This document shows positions 1 to 7,917 of a stretch of 26,606 nucleotides of DNA, piece by piece. The notes below the pieces were generated by a model. The model worked only from the letters and a program-made list of their open reading frames with translations, did no database searches and was not told the origin of the DNA. Source of the DNA: WSZY01 sp964559845 (lineage in GTDB: Bacteria > Pseudomonadota > Zetaproteobacteria > Mariprofundales > Mariprofundaceae); NCBI GenBank assembly GCA_964559845.1, contig CAZLJF010000025.1:1-26606 (forward strand), read 5' to 3'. Position 1 is the first letter of the stretch, and each line of letters starts with the position of its first letter. A program made the translations under genes and the position numbers.

Positions 1-545
1 ATGGATAGCTGGTTTTTAGCCAAAGAAAACCTGGACTTTATCGTTCTGAAGGGCAAACAAATTATTGCCGCTTTAAAATATAACCGGTTAGTGGCACTCA
101 GTGAGCATGATAAAAACAAGGTAAATTTATCCGTGTCAGTGTGATGGATAAACAAGCGGTACGCAGCTGGTTGAAAGGCTATAAATACGAAGTCTTGATT
201 GTCCGACGTATCTTTACAAGCAAAGACGGCAGTACCAGGATAGTGAATCTGATTTGCAGTGATTTGACCTTAACGGGTGAGCAGGTCACAACACTCTATC
301 AGAAACGATGGAAAGTTGAAGAATTTTACAAATCATTGAAATCTAATGCTGGGCTGGCAAAGTCCCCCACACGAACACCGACCACACAAAATAATCATAT
401 TTTTATGGCGATTGTAGCGGTCTTTAAACTGGAGTGTTTAAAAATGAAACATAAAGCCAATCATTTTGCATTGAAGGCAAAGCTCTATATCAAGGCAATT
501 CAGCAGGCTTATACTACTGAGTTGCAGAAATTTAAGACCGCGTAA
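1..545 (+). pseudogene. IS4-family DDE transposase, C-terminal part, frameshifted
   Basis: This is the 3' part of an insertion-sequence transposase; the 5' part lies outside the window. The first stretch (1-144) contains a DSWF segment that looks like the second catalytic aspartate region. It ends at a TGA at 142-144. The conserved C-terminal part continues in the -1 frame, open from about 114 to 545. There the IS4 signature Y-(2)-R-(3)-E-(6)-K is complete (YQKRWKVEEFYKSLK), so the third catalytic acid is present. The frame change falls near the A-run at 112-116. One lost A would explain it; a -1 slip at T AAA AAC (111-117) is less likely. No inverted repeat could be paired because only one end is in view. 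The element marks the left edge of the AT-rich glycan operon. Confidence 0.85.
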
Positions 546-656
546 TATCAGTTATTATCTCATAAGGAAAGTAAAAGTATTTTTTGTGGATTGTTAGGCG
601 TTTTTGAATGAAAAATGTTTAAATATTTCTATGTTGGATAAAGTGAGAGAGTTTGG
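546..656. other. AT-rich gap between transposase and glycan operon
   Basis: This stretch holds no open reading frame. It should contain the right end of the insertion sequence and whatever promoter serves the operon. I could not find a -35/-10 pair with acceptable spacing, nor prove a terminal inverted repeat. A purine-rich GAGAG stretch lies just before the ATG at 657 and may be its ribosome binding site. Confidence 0.4.
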
Positions 657-1412
657 ATGACTACAAGAATAATTGTTAAGCTGGATGTGAAACCGCCATT
701 TGTTGTGAAGCCTGTTCATTTTGAAGGACTTAGGAAAATGGGGGGGGCTTCTGATTTGGCAAGAAAATATTATGAGCAAGGGGCAGATGAACTATATTAT
801 ATTGATATTGTTGCTTCTCTATATCAGAGGGCGGTTCTGTTTGAAGAAGTGGAGAAGGTTGCAAATGAGTTGCTCATTCCTTTGGCCGTTGGTGGTGGGG
901 TAAGGTCAATTGATGACTTTTCCAGCTTGTTTCATCGGGGGGCGGATAAGGTTGTTGTAAATACTTATGCTGTACAAGATGATGCTAATTTGATTAATCA
1001 GGCTGCCAAAACCTTTGGTAATCAAGCGGTAGTTGTAAATATCGAAGCCAAACGTTGGGGCAATCATTGGGAATGCTATACAGACTGTGGTCGTATTCAG
1101 AGTGGCAAGGATGTCGTTGAATGGGCTAAAGAAGTTGAACAACGAGGAGCTGGTGAGATTCTTTTACAATCTGTAGATACCGATGGAAGACAGCGAGGCT
1201 TTGATATAGATTTAGCAAAACAAGTTGTTGAGTCAGTCAATATTCCTGTTGTCGTTGCCAGTGGTGCTGGTTCAATTAATGATATTAAAACGCTAATTAA
1301 AGATGTTAATCCAAGCGGTGTAGCCATCGCCAGTCTGTTTCACTATGACAGATTGACTGTAACAGATTTGAAAGAGAGTTTGAGGGAAGATGGCATTGAG
1401 GTGTCGGAATGA
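657..1412 (+). CDS. HisF-like ammonia-using partner of a sugar amidotransferase (LPS type)
   Basis: This is a 251-residue (beta/alpha)8-barrel of the imidazole glycerol phosphate synthase cyclase (HisF) family. The HisF signatures are visible: LDVK near residues 9-12, AVGGGVRS near 78-84, GADKVVVNT near 95-103, and the phosphate-site GAG motif near 208. D10 matches the first catalytic Asp of HisF. The second, D130 of the Thermotoga enzyme, is Glu here (E130, IEAKR). No other histidine genes are present. A HisH-like glutaminase follows with a 4-base ATGA overlap, then a PseA-like amidotransferase. In such LPS clusters (for example hisF2/hisH2/wbpG of Pseudomonas aeruginosa) the pair is thought to deliver ammonia for acetamidino formation. 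That role is inferred here. A true histidine-pathway HisF cannot be formally excluded. Confidence 0.88.
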   Translation: MTTRIIVKLDVKPPFVVKPVHFEGLRKMGGASDLARKYYEQGADELYYIDIVASLYQRAVLFEEVEKVANELLIPLAVGGGVRSIDDFSSLFHRGADKVVVNTYAVQDDANLINQAAKTFGNQAVVVNIEAKRWGNHWECYTDCGRIQSGKDVVEWAKEVEQRGAGEILLQSVDTDGRQRGFDIDLAKQVVESVNIPVVVASGAGSINDIKTLIKDVNPSGVAIASLFHYDRLTVTDLKESLREDGIEVSE

Positions 1413-2011
1413 GTAATGTAATAGGAATTGTCAATTATGGTGTGGCAGGCAATATTCATAGTATCAAAAAGGCTGTAGAAAAGGCGGGTGGTCAGGTTCG
1501 GGTTCTGAATGAGGTTAATGATTTTTCAAAGGTTGATAAACTCATTCTTCCTGGTGTTGGCAGTTTCAAAGACGCAATGCAGGAACTGGAAAAGGGTGGT
1601 TTTATTTCTCCGTTAGAAGAGGTAATGCGTAGCCTTCCAACCTTGGGTATCTGTTTGGGTATGCAAATTTTGGCTTCGGTTGGTTTTGAATATGGGAAAA
1701 CAAAGGGGTTGGGAGTCGTTCATGCGGAAGTCAAGCCGATGTTGGTCGATGCAGATGTTCCTCATATGGGGTTTAATAGTATTGATGTTATTAAACCTAA
1801 TCAACTATTAAAAGGTCTGGATAATGAACAATTTTATTTTATGCATTCATATGAGATGGTGAACTATACAGATATATCAGCGTTAACAGAATATGCCGAT
1901 CATCAGTTTGTATCAGCGATACATATGGAGCATATATTTGGTGTTCAGTTTCATCCTGAAAAGAGTCGTGAAGCAGGTATTGCATTGTTTGAGAATTTTG
2001 TAGGATTGTAG
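1409..2011 (+). CDS. HisH-like glutamine amidotransferase subunit (LPS type)
   Basis: This is a class I (triad) glutaminase of 200 residues, the usual HisH length. It would hydrolyse glutamine and pass ammonia to the HisF-like partner. The nucleophile C82 sits in GICLGMQ, and H182 with E184 in QFHPEKS complete the triad. The PGVGSF oxyanion-strand region is at about 48-53. The start ATG overlaps the HisF-like stop codon (ATGA), so the two are probably translated together. An 8-base gap with a GGGGAAG ribosome site leads to the amidotransferase gene. The context argues for a glycan role rather than histidine synthesis, because no HisA, HisB or HisI lies nearby. Confidence 0.92.
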   Translation: MSNVIGIVNYGVAGNIHSIKKAVEKAGGQVRVLNEVNDFSKVDKLILPGVGSFKDAMQELEKGGFISPLEEVMRSLPTLGICLGMQILASVGFEYGKTKGLGVVHAEVKPMLVDADVPHMGFNSIDVIKPNQLLKGLDNEQFYFMHSYEMVNYTDISALTEYADHQFVSAIHMEHIFGVQFHPEKSREAGIALFENFVGL

Positions 2012-2019
2012 GGGAAGTT

Positions 2020-3240
2020 ATGAGTGAGCAGTTTGGTAAATATGGATTACCTTTAGAGGTCAAGTTCTGTAAGAAATGTACCATGAATAATCAGAGACCT
2101 TCCTCAACAGTAGAATTAAAGCAGAAACAAGGAGAAAAAAAACGGACGCTTGCTTTTGATGAGGAAGGGGTTTGTGAAGCTTGTAGATACGCTGAAAAGA
2201 AGAAGCAAATAGATTGGAATGAACGCCATAAAGAGCTGGTGGAACTTTGCAACAGATTTCGCCGTCACGATGGCCGTTACGACGTTGTTGTACCAGGTAG
2301 TGGTGGAAAAGATAGTGTTCAAGCAGCACATATGCTGAAATACAAATACAATATGAATCCTATTTTGATTACTTGGCCACCTGCTCTTTATACCGATATT
2401 GGCAGAAGAAATTTTGAGGCATGGTTAAATTCAGGGTTTGCAAATTACACTTATAATCAAAATAAAAAACTTCATAGATTCTTGACGAGAAGTGCATTCT
2501 TAAATTTGGGCCACCCTTTTCAACCTTTTATCTTGGGACAAAAGAATCTGGCGCCTAGATTATCTGTTTTGTTGGATATTCCATTGGTCATTTTTGGTGA
2601 GAATGAAGCGGAATATGGTAATGCAATTGAAGATAATGAAAAACCGACCCGTGATCCAAAATACTATAGTGCGGAATTAAGTATCCAGGATTTGGTACTA
2701 GGAGGGGTTCCAGCTAAAGATTTGATCGATGATTTTGGCTTTAAGCTTTCTGACTTGGAGGCTTATTTCCCTGTCAGTCCTTATGACATTGAGAAAACAG
2801 GGACGGAAGTGCATTACCTTGGCTATTATGTTAAGTGGCATCCTCAGGAAACTTATTATTATTCAGTTGAAAACACTGATTTTATGCCTAATGACCATCG
2901 TACTGAGGGGAGCTTTAGTAAGTATAGTTCCTTAGATGATAAAATCGATTGGCTTCATTATCACACAACTACGATTAAGTTTGGTATCGGTCGAGCGACC
3001 TATGATTCTGCCCAGGAAATTCGCAATGGTGACATCACAAGAGATGAGGGGATTGCACTTGTTAAAAGGTTTGATGGTGAGTTTCCACAGCAATATATTG
3101 ATGATTGTTGCCAATATATGGATATTACTTTGCAGGATTATCATGATGCAATCGAAAAATTCAGATCCCCACATCTTTGGGAAAAGAAATATGGTAAGTG
3201 GGAATTAAAATATCCAATCTGGAAGGAATCAAATTCATAA
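2020..3240 (+). CDS. PseA/WbpG-like N-acetyl sugar amidotransferase
   Basis: This is a 406-residue PP-loop ATP pyrophosphatase-type enzyme. In the family (PseA, WbpG, LfnX) it converts an N-acetyl group of a sugar into an acetamidino group using ammonia and ATP. The PP-loop is GSGGKDS near residues 93-99. A probable zinc site is made of C17-x2-C20 (followed by MNNQRP) and C52-x2-C55. The rest matches the family in length and in the conserved GENEAEYG and YYVKWHPQE segments. A good ribosome site (GGGGAAG) precedes the ATG. With the HisH/HisF-like genes directly upstream it forms the standard three-gene amidination module. The neuABC genes downstream suggest that the substrate is legionaminic acid or its precursor; that substrate is inferred. 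Confidence 0.9.
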   Translation: MSEQFGKYGLPLEVKFCKKCTMNNQRPSSTVELKQKQGEKKRTLAFDEEGVCEACRYAEKKKQIDWNERHKELVELCNRFRRHDGRYDVVVPGSGGKDSVQAAHMLKYKYNMNPILITWPPALYTDIGRRNFEAWLNSGFANYTYNQNKKLHRFLTRSAFLNLGHPFQPFILGQKNLAPRLSVLLDIPLVIFGENEAEYGNAIEDNEKPTRDPKYYSAELSIQDLVLGGVPAKDLIDDFGFKLSDLEAYFPVSPYDIEKTGTEVHYLGYYVKWHPQETYYYSVENTDFMPNDHRTEGSFSKYSSLDDKIDWLHYHTTTIKFGIGRATYDSAQEIRNGDITRDEGIALVKRFDGEFPQQYIDDCCQYMDITLQDYHDAIEKFRSPHLWEKKYGKWELKYPIWKESNS

Positions 3241-4461
3241 GTGAAAAAGAAGATTTTATTTGTCACCTATGGTGGTGGTCATGTCAAAATGACTGTGCCT
3301 GTAGCTCGTCAGCTTATTCAGCAAGGCTGTTATGATGTTAATATACTGGCATTAACTACAGCACGCAAAGTTGTTGAAGAGGTAGGACTACCATGTTTTT
3401 CAATGCGTGATGTTCCATTAAGCAAGGATGCAATCAGATATGGCAAGGAATTGTTAAACAAAATGGGGGAGGGGCATCCAGATGTTCCCTATGAGGAATC
3501 ATTAGCATATATGGGGTTGTCTTATGAAGCTCTAGTAAAAGAGTATGGTGAAATTAAAGCTGCCAAATTATATGCCCAAAAAGGCAGACAGGCTTTTTTG
3601 CCTGTGACTTTAATGGAGGCAATACTTGCAGATGGTCAATATAATTTGGTTGTAGCAACAAATTCTCCCCGTATGGAACAGGCGTCGATATTAGCAGCTG
3701 GTAATTTAGGGATTCCTGCTTTGTGCATGGTTGATCTTTTTGCTATGCAGGAAAAAAAGTGGATAGCTCAAGAAGGATATGCGGATAAAGTCTGTGTTTT
3801 ATCTGAGGCTGTAAAAAAAATCTTGTGTGATGAAGGGAGAGAGCCTGACGACATAATAGTGACAGGGAATCCAGCATTTGATTATTTGGCAGATTCGAGT
3901 ATTAAGGAAAAAGCAAAAATATTACGTAGTAAAAAAGGATGGGGAAATAAGAAGGTTATTTTGTGGTGCTCCCAGCCGGAGCCGGAAGTACACCCTTTTA
4001 CAGGTGAAAAAGGTAATCCAAAACTGCCCTTTATAATAGAAAAAGAGTTGCAAAAAATATGCAACAAACATGAAGATTGGCACTTATTTGTACGTCCTCA
4101 TCCGAGTGAGAATATGGACAAACGAGTGCAATTGGAACATGTTGAATATGGACAAGATGGAGATTTACATGAGCTGTTGTATGCAGTTGATCTTGTGGTT
4201 GTAATGAGTACAACCGTGGGACTTGAGGCGGCATTGATTGGAAAGCCTGTTGTTGCTCTTAATATGTCTATTTTTAGCCCTGATATGCCTTATGCAGATA
4301 TGGGAATTGCATATGGTGTTGATCATGTGGAAGAATTGGATAATGCAATACAAGAAACAATCGATAAAAGAATGTCTGGTGTGGCACTTCCACCGGTAGG
4401 TCAGTCAACTGGTTCTGTGTGCAAAGTGATATTCGGCTTGTTGGAAACGAGTGATGGGTAA
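3241..4461 (+). CDS. GT-B-fold glycosyltransferase-like protein, possible nonulosonate transferase
   Basis: This 406-residue protein looks like a two-domain GT-B/UDP-GlcNAc 2-epimerase-type fold. It has an N-terminal Rossmann start with the glycine-rich GGGHVKM loop (residues 11-17). In the C-terminal half there is RPHPSE near 285 and a VMSTTVGLEA nucleotide-sugar loop near 320. It starts with GTG directly after the preceding stop codon; a GGAAGGA site lies about 12 bases upstream. It sits between the amidotransferase and neuA, so it may transfer the finished CMP-sugar. An epimerase-like role is less likely because a separate NeuC is present. There is no transmembrane segment, which fits a cytoplasmic or membrane-peripheral enzyme. 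Donor and acceptor cannot be read from the sequence. Confidence 0.7.
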   Translation: MKKKILFVTYGGGHVKMTVPVARQLIQQGCYDVNILALTTARKVVEEVGLPCFSMRDVPLSKDAIRYGKELLNKMGEGHPDVPYEESLAYMGLSYEALVKEYGEIKAAKLYAQKGRQAFLPVTLMEAILADGQYNLVVATNSPRMEQASILAAGNLGIPALCMVDLFAMQEKKWIAQEGYADKVCVLSEAVKKILCDEGREPDDIIVTGNPAFDYLADSSIKEKAKILRSKKGWGNKKVILWCSQPEPEVHPFTGEKGNPKLPFIIEKELQKICNKHEDWHLFVRPHPSENMDKRVQLEHVEYGQDGDLHELLYAVDLVVVMSTTVGLEAALIGKPVVALNMSIFSPDMPYADMGIAYGVDHVEELDNAIQETIDKRMSGVALPPVGQSTGSVCKVIFGLLETSDG

Positions 4462-5155
4462 GATATTAGCTGTTATACCAGCCCGGGGAGGATCCAAAAG
4501 GGTTCCTGGAAAAAATAAAAAGCTTCTTCTCAGCAAACCGCTTATCTCATGGAGCATTGAAACTGCGGTTCTGGTCATGGGGCTTAAAGTGGTAGTTTCT
4601 ACTGACGATCAAGAAATAGCTGAAATTGCTTGTCAAAATGGTGCTGAAGTACCTTTCATGCGTTCGCCTCATTATGCTACAGATGAATCAAGTGTTATAG
4701 ATGCTGTTTTGGAAGTAATCAAATACTATCAGAGACAAGGGGAAGAATTTGATGGTGTCTTGTTATTACAACCTACCTCTCCTTTTCGCACAAGGAAAAC
4801 CATTGAAAAAGCGATTGGGTTGTATAAAGCATCTGGTGGCGAGAGTGTGATTTCGGTAAGTGAGGCTAAGACGCATCCTTATTGGTGTAAACAGATTATT
4901 GATGGTAGACTGCATCCATTTGATGGCAGCCATGATGCATCTGCGCTTCGTTCACAGGAATTACCAGAGGTTTACCAATTAAATGGTGTTATTTATTTGG
5001 CATCTATAGAAACATTGCAGATAAGAAAGTCTTTTTATTCACAACATACCAGAGCATTGTTGATAGACTCTGATGAAGAATCTCTTGATATTGACACACC
5101 TTTTGATTGGCTTGTGGCTGAAACTATAGCGAATAGACGGAGTAATAAGAAATGA
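4454..5155 (+). CDS. CMP-nonulosonate cytidylyltransferase (NeuA/LegF-like)
   Basis: This enzyme activates a nonulosonic acid with CTP to give the CMP-sugar. The 233-residue protein begins with the nucleotide-binding motif AVIPARGGSKRVPGKN, and has LLQPTSPFR near 105-113 and the metal-site region DIDTPFDW near the C-terminus. The length is typical of the bacterial single-domain type; there is no C-terminal esterase domain. The ATG at 4454 is preferred over the GTG three bases earlier because GGAA lies seven bases before it. The gene overlaps the preceding gene by 8 bases and the following neuB by 4. Whether the substrate is legionaminate or another nonulosonate depends on the pathway upstream of it. 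Confidence 0.93.
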   Translation: MGKILAVIPARGGSKRVPGKNKKLLLSKPLISWSIETAVLVMGLKVVVSTDDQEIAEIACQNGAEVPFMRSPHYATDESSVIDAVLEVIKYYQRQGEEFDGVLLLQPTSPFRTRKTIEKAIGLYKASGGESVISVSEAKTHPYWCKQIIDGRLHPFDGSHDASALRSQELPEVYQLNGVIYLASIETLQIRKSFYSQHTRALLIDSDEESLDIDTPFDWLVAETIANRRSNKK

Positions 5156-6186
5156 GTTGTTATGTCATTGCTGAAGCTGGTGTCAATCATAATGGCTCTG
5201 AAGAAATGGCCATGCAGCTCGTTGAGGCAGCAGTTGAAGCGGGCGCTGATGCAGTAAAGTTTCAGACCTTCAAAGCAGAAACGCTTGTCCAGAAAGGAAC
5301 AGCCAAAGCAGAGTATCAAAAGATGCAAACTGGTGAGGGTGATCAGTTCGAGATGTTAAAAAAATTGGAGCTGTCTGATGAAGCTCATACTCGTTTGTCT
5401 GACTATTGTAAAACGAAAGATATTGAGTTTTTATCCACTGGTTTTGATGAAGCATCCATAGATATGCTACTTGAGTTGGGGATGCAGCGTTTGAAGGTTC
5501 CATCTGGCGAATTGACTAATAAGCCTTATATTGAGTTCGTTGCACAAAAGAATAGGCCGATTATTCTTTCTACAGGCATGGCGGATCTGGATGAAGTGAA
5601 CGAGGCGATAACCTGGGTGAAGGCGTGTCGTGATACGCATGGGTTTTCTGCGCCACTGCAAGAGATATTGACTATTCTCCATTGTACATCGAATTATCCT
5701 GCACCACTTGATAGTGTAAATTTAAGAGCCATGCAGACTATGGCGGATGAGTTTGGTCTCCCTGTGGGATATTCTGACCATACTGCCGGGATTTTGATTG
5801 CTCCTGTAGCCGTTGCAATGGGAGCAACCGTAATTGAAAAGCACTTTACTTTGGATAAACAATTGCCTGGCCCTGATCATCAGGCTTCACTTGAACCTGA
5901 TGAACTAGCACAAATGATAAAAAATATTCGTAATATTGAAATGAGTCTGGGTGATGGCGTTAAAGTCCCAACTGAATCCGAACTGGAGGTTCGTAAAGTA
6001 GTCAGACGAGGTATTGTTCTGGCAAGAGACGTACAAAAAGGACAGTTGTTATCAAGAGAAGATATTATGCTTGTGCGCCCGGAAGGCGAGATTTTGCCTA
6101 AACATGTTAATGCCGTTTTAGGCAAGGTCGTAGTAGCAGATCTAAGTGCAGGTAGTTCTTTACGATGGGAACACCTGAAGGCATGA
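5152..6186 (+). CDS. Nonulosonic acid synthase (NeuB/LegI-like)
   Basis: This enzyme condenses a 6-carbon N-acyl-mannosamine-type sugar with phosphoenolpyruvate to form the nine-carbon nonulosonate. The 344-residue length is typical. The N-terminal barrel shows AEAGVNHNG (7-15), AVKFQTFK (34-41), LHCTSNYPAP (about 181-190), GYSDHT (about 211) and EKHFTLDK followed by PGPDHQASL. The C-terminal 60 residues form an antifreeze-like SAF domain with RRGIVLARD and VLGKVVVADL. The start codon overlaps the neuA stop (ATGA). Neighbouring aminotransferase and acetyltransferase genes favour 2,4-diacetamido-trideoxy-mannose, hence legionaminic acid, over ManNAc. That is a context inference. Confidence 0.94.
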   Translation: MSCYVIAEAGVNHNGSEEMAMQLVEAAVEAGADAVKFQTFKAETLVQKGTAKAEYQKMQTGEGDQFEMLKKLELSDEAHTRLSDYCKTKDIEFLSTGFDEASIDMLLELGMQRLKVPSGELTNKPYIEFVAQKNRPIILSTGMADLDEVNEAITWVKACRDTHGFSAPLQEILTILHCTSNYPAPLDSVNLRAMQTMADEFGLPVGYSDHTAGILIAPVAVAMGATVIEKHFTLDKQLPGPDHQASLEPDELAQMIKNIRNIEMSLGDGVKVPTESELEVRKVVRRGIVLARDVQKGQLLSREDIMLVRPEGEILPKHVNAVLGKVVVADLSAGSSLRWEHLKA

Positions 6187-7319
6187 GAAAGATTATATAT
6201 GTGTCAGGTACACGAGCCGATTATGGTTTGATGTCTCGATCATTAAAGCTGTGGAAAAATTCGGGTCGATTAGATGTGTCAGTGTGTGTGACAGGAATAC
6301 ATTTGATCGAAGCATATGGGATGACAGTAAATGAGATTTTGGCCGATAAGTTAAAAGTATGCGGTCAAATACCTGTAAATTTAACTGGTGATTCAGGCGC
6401 TATGATGGCAAAAGCGATTGCCGATGCTTTATCGGGTATGGTAGATGTGTTTACCAAAGAAAAACCAGATATCGTGATTGTACTTGGTGATAGAGGGGAA
6501 ATGTTGGCAGGTGCATTGGCAGCCATTCACTTGAATATACCTGTTGTCCACATTCATGGAGGGGAACGTTCCGGTACCGTTGATGAGCCAGTGCGTCACG
6601 CGATTTCCAAGTTGTCTCATTATCATTTTACTGCTACCGAGGATGCGAGAAATCGTCTTATCAGGATGGGTGAACTTGCAGATCGTGTATTTACTGTTGG
6701 AGCGCCAGGTTTGGATGGTCTTGAACAAGATGCTGTATTATCGCGTTCAAAATTATGCGAAAGTGTTGGTTTTTCTGTAGATGTACCCGTTATTTTGTTA
6801 CTCTTTCATCCTGTTGTGCAGGATGCAGCCGTTGCAGGCGATCAAATTAAGGTGATTTTGAACGCTTTACAGAAGTTTGATGTGCAAGTGTTGTGCTTAA
6901 TGCCCAATGCGGATGCTGGTGGCAGTATTATCCTTTCTGAACTGGAGATGTTTCAACAACATCAAAAGGAACAGTTTCATCTGGTGAGGCATTTGCCAAG
7001 ACAAAGTTTTGTATCCTGGCTGAAACATGCTGATGTTATGGTTGGCAATTCCAGTAGTGGAATTATTGAAGCGGCTACATTTAACACGCCTGTAGTTAAT
7101 GTCGGTAACAGACAGGCAGGGCGCGAACGAAGCGCCAATGTGATAGATGTAGAGGTTGAAGAATTAAAGATTAGACATGCAATAGAGTTGTGTTTAAGTC
7201 AACCACGAAAAAGTGTTATGAATGTTTATGGAAAAGGGCGTTCAGGGCAAAGGATGTTGGATTTGCTCGTGACGTTACCTATGGACAAAGAATTATTGAA
7301 CAAGCTGAATGCCTACTAA
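6183..7319 (+). CDS. Hydrolysing UDP-sugar 2-epimerase (NeuC/LegG-like)
   Basis: This enzyme would cleave a UDP-linked 2-acetamido sugar and invert C2, giving the free manno-sugar for NeuB. The protein opens with YVSGTRADYGLM, typical of NeuC/WecB-type GT-B epimerases. It carries VHIHGGERSGTVDE near 120-130, VGNSSSGIIEA near 292, and VVNVGNRQAGRERSANV, the uridine-diphosphate loop. I place the start at the ATG at 6183, which overlaps the neuB stop (ATGA) and gives 378 residues. A possible ATG at 6165 would add six residues inside neuB. With PglD- and PglE-like enzymes downstream, UDP-diNAc-bacillosamine is the likelier substrate than UDP-GlcNAc. Confidence 0.92.
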   Translation: MRKIIYVSGTRADYGLMSRSLKLWKNSGRLDVSVCVTGIHLIEAYGMTVNEILADKLKVCGQIPVNLTGDSGAMMAKAIADALSGMVDVFTKEKPDIVIVLGDRGEMLAGALAAIHLNIPVVHIHGGERSGTVDEPVRHAISKLSHYHFTATEDARNRLIRMGELADRVFTVGAPGLDGLEQDAVLSRSKLCESVGFSVDVPVILLLFHPVVQDAAVAGDQIKVILNALQKFDVQVLCLMPNADAGGSIILSELEMFQQHQKEQFHLVRHLPRQSFVSWLKHADVMVGNSSSGIIEAATFNTPVVNVGNRQAGRERSANVIDVEVEELKIRHAIELCLSQPRKSVMNVYGKGRSGQRMLDLLVTLPMDKELLNKLNAY

Positions 7320-7917
7320 CTGTTTTCTAATCGGTGCAGGTGGTCATGCAAAAGTCGTGTTGGACGCCCTGAATCGCCTGAATCAATATAATGTAACAAT
7401 TTGGGATGATAACCTCGATTTAGCAGGGCAAACCTTGTTAAACCTTCCTATTCGAACGCCTGTAAGATTTGAGTCATTGTCGGGAAAAGGACATGTCGCC
7501 ATCGGCGATGCGCAAGTTCGTCAAAAGTTCGCGGAAAAACTGAAAAAGGCTGGTTTTGGTTGTATCAGTGTGATTCATCCTGATTCGATTGTTGCGAATA
7601 GCAGCCATATAGGTGATGGATGTTTCATTGCTGCATCTGCAATTGTTGCGCCTGATAGTTCTTTGGGTACGTGTGTCATTGTTAATCATGGCGCAGTTGT
7701 TGATCATGACTGTAAGGTAGGTGATTTTTCTCATATTGCTCCCAATGCAACGCTTGGAGGGGGGAGCAATATTGGAAAAGGATGTTTGATCGGCGCTGGA
7801 GCCGTGATTTTGCCGGGTATTCGTATTGTTGATGATGTCACAATTGGCGCTGGGGCCGTTGTAACCTCTCACATCTTAAAAAATGGAGCTGTCTTGTATG
7901 GGGTGCCAGCTAAATGA
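7309..7917 (+). CDS. UDP-4-amino-sugar N-acetyltransferase (PglD/NeuD family)
   Basis: This 202-residue enzyme has an N-terminal Rossmann-like sugar-nucleotide domain with LIGAGGHAKVVLDAL (7-21). A left-handed beta-helix of hexapeptide repeats follows from about residue 95. The segment NHGAVVDHDC carries H133, at the position of the catalytic His of Campylobacter PglD, and SHIAPNATLGGG follows. The family either N-acetylates UDP-4-amino-4,6-dideoxy-GlcNAc (PglD) or O-acetylates nonulosonates (NeuD). The aminotransferase gene directly downstream favours the PglD reaction. The gene overlaps neuC by 11 bases and the next gene by 4, so it belongs to the same operon. Confidence 0.88.
   Translation: MPTNCFLIGAGGHAKVVLDALNRLNQYNVTIWDDNLDLAGQTLLNLPIRTPVRFESLSGKGHVAIGDAQVRQKFAEKLKKAGFGCISVIHPDSIVANSSHIGDGCFIAASAIVAPDSSLGTCVIVNHGAVVDHDCKVGDFSHIAPNATLGGGSNIGKGCLIGAGAVILPGIRIVDDVTIGAGAVVTSHILKNGAVLYGVPAK

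Noticed and set aside
546..656. Promoter for the glycan operon
   Set aside because: TTGTTA at 591 and several AT-rich -10-like words exist, but none has 16-18 base spacing.
657..2011. Histidine biosynthesis operon
   Set aside because: Only HisF- and HisH-like genes are present, E130 is unusual, and a PseA-like gene follows directly.
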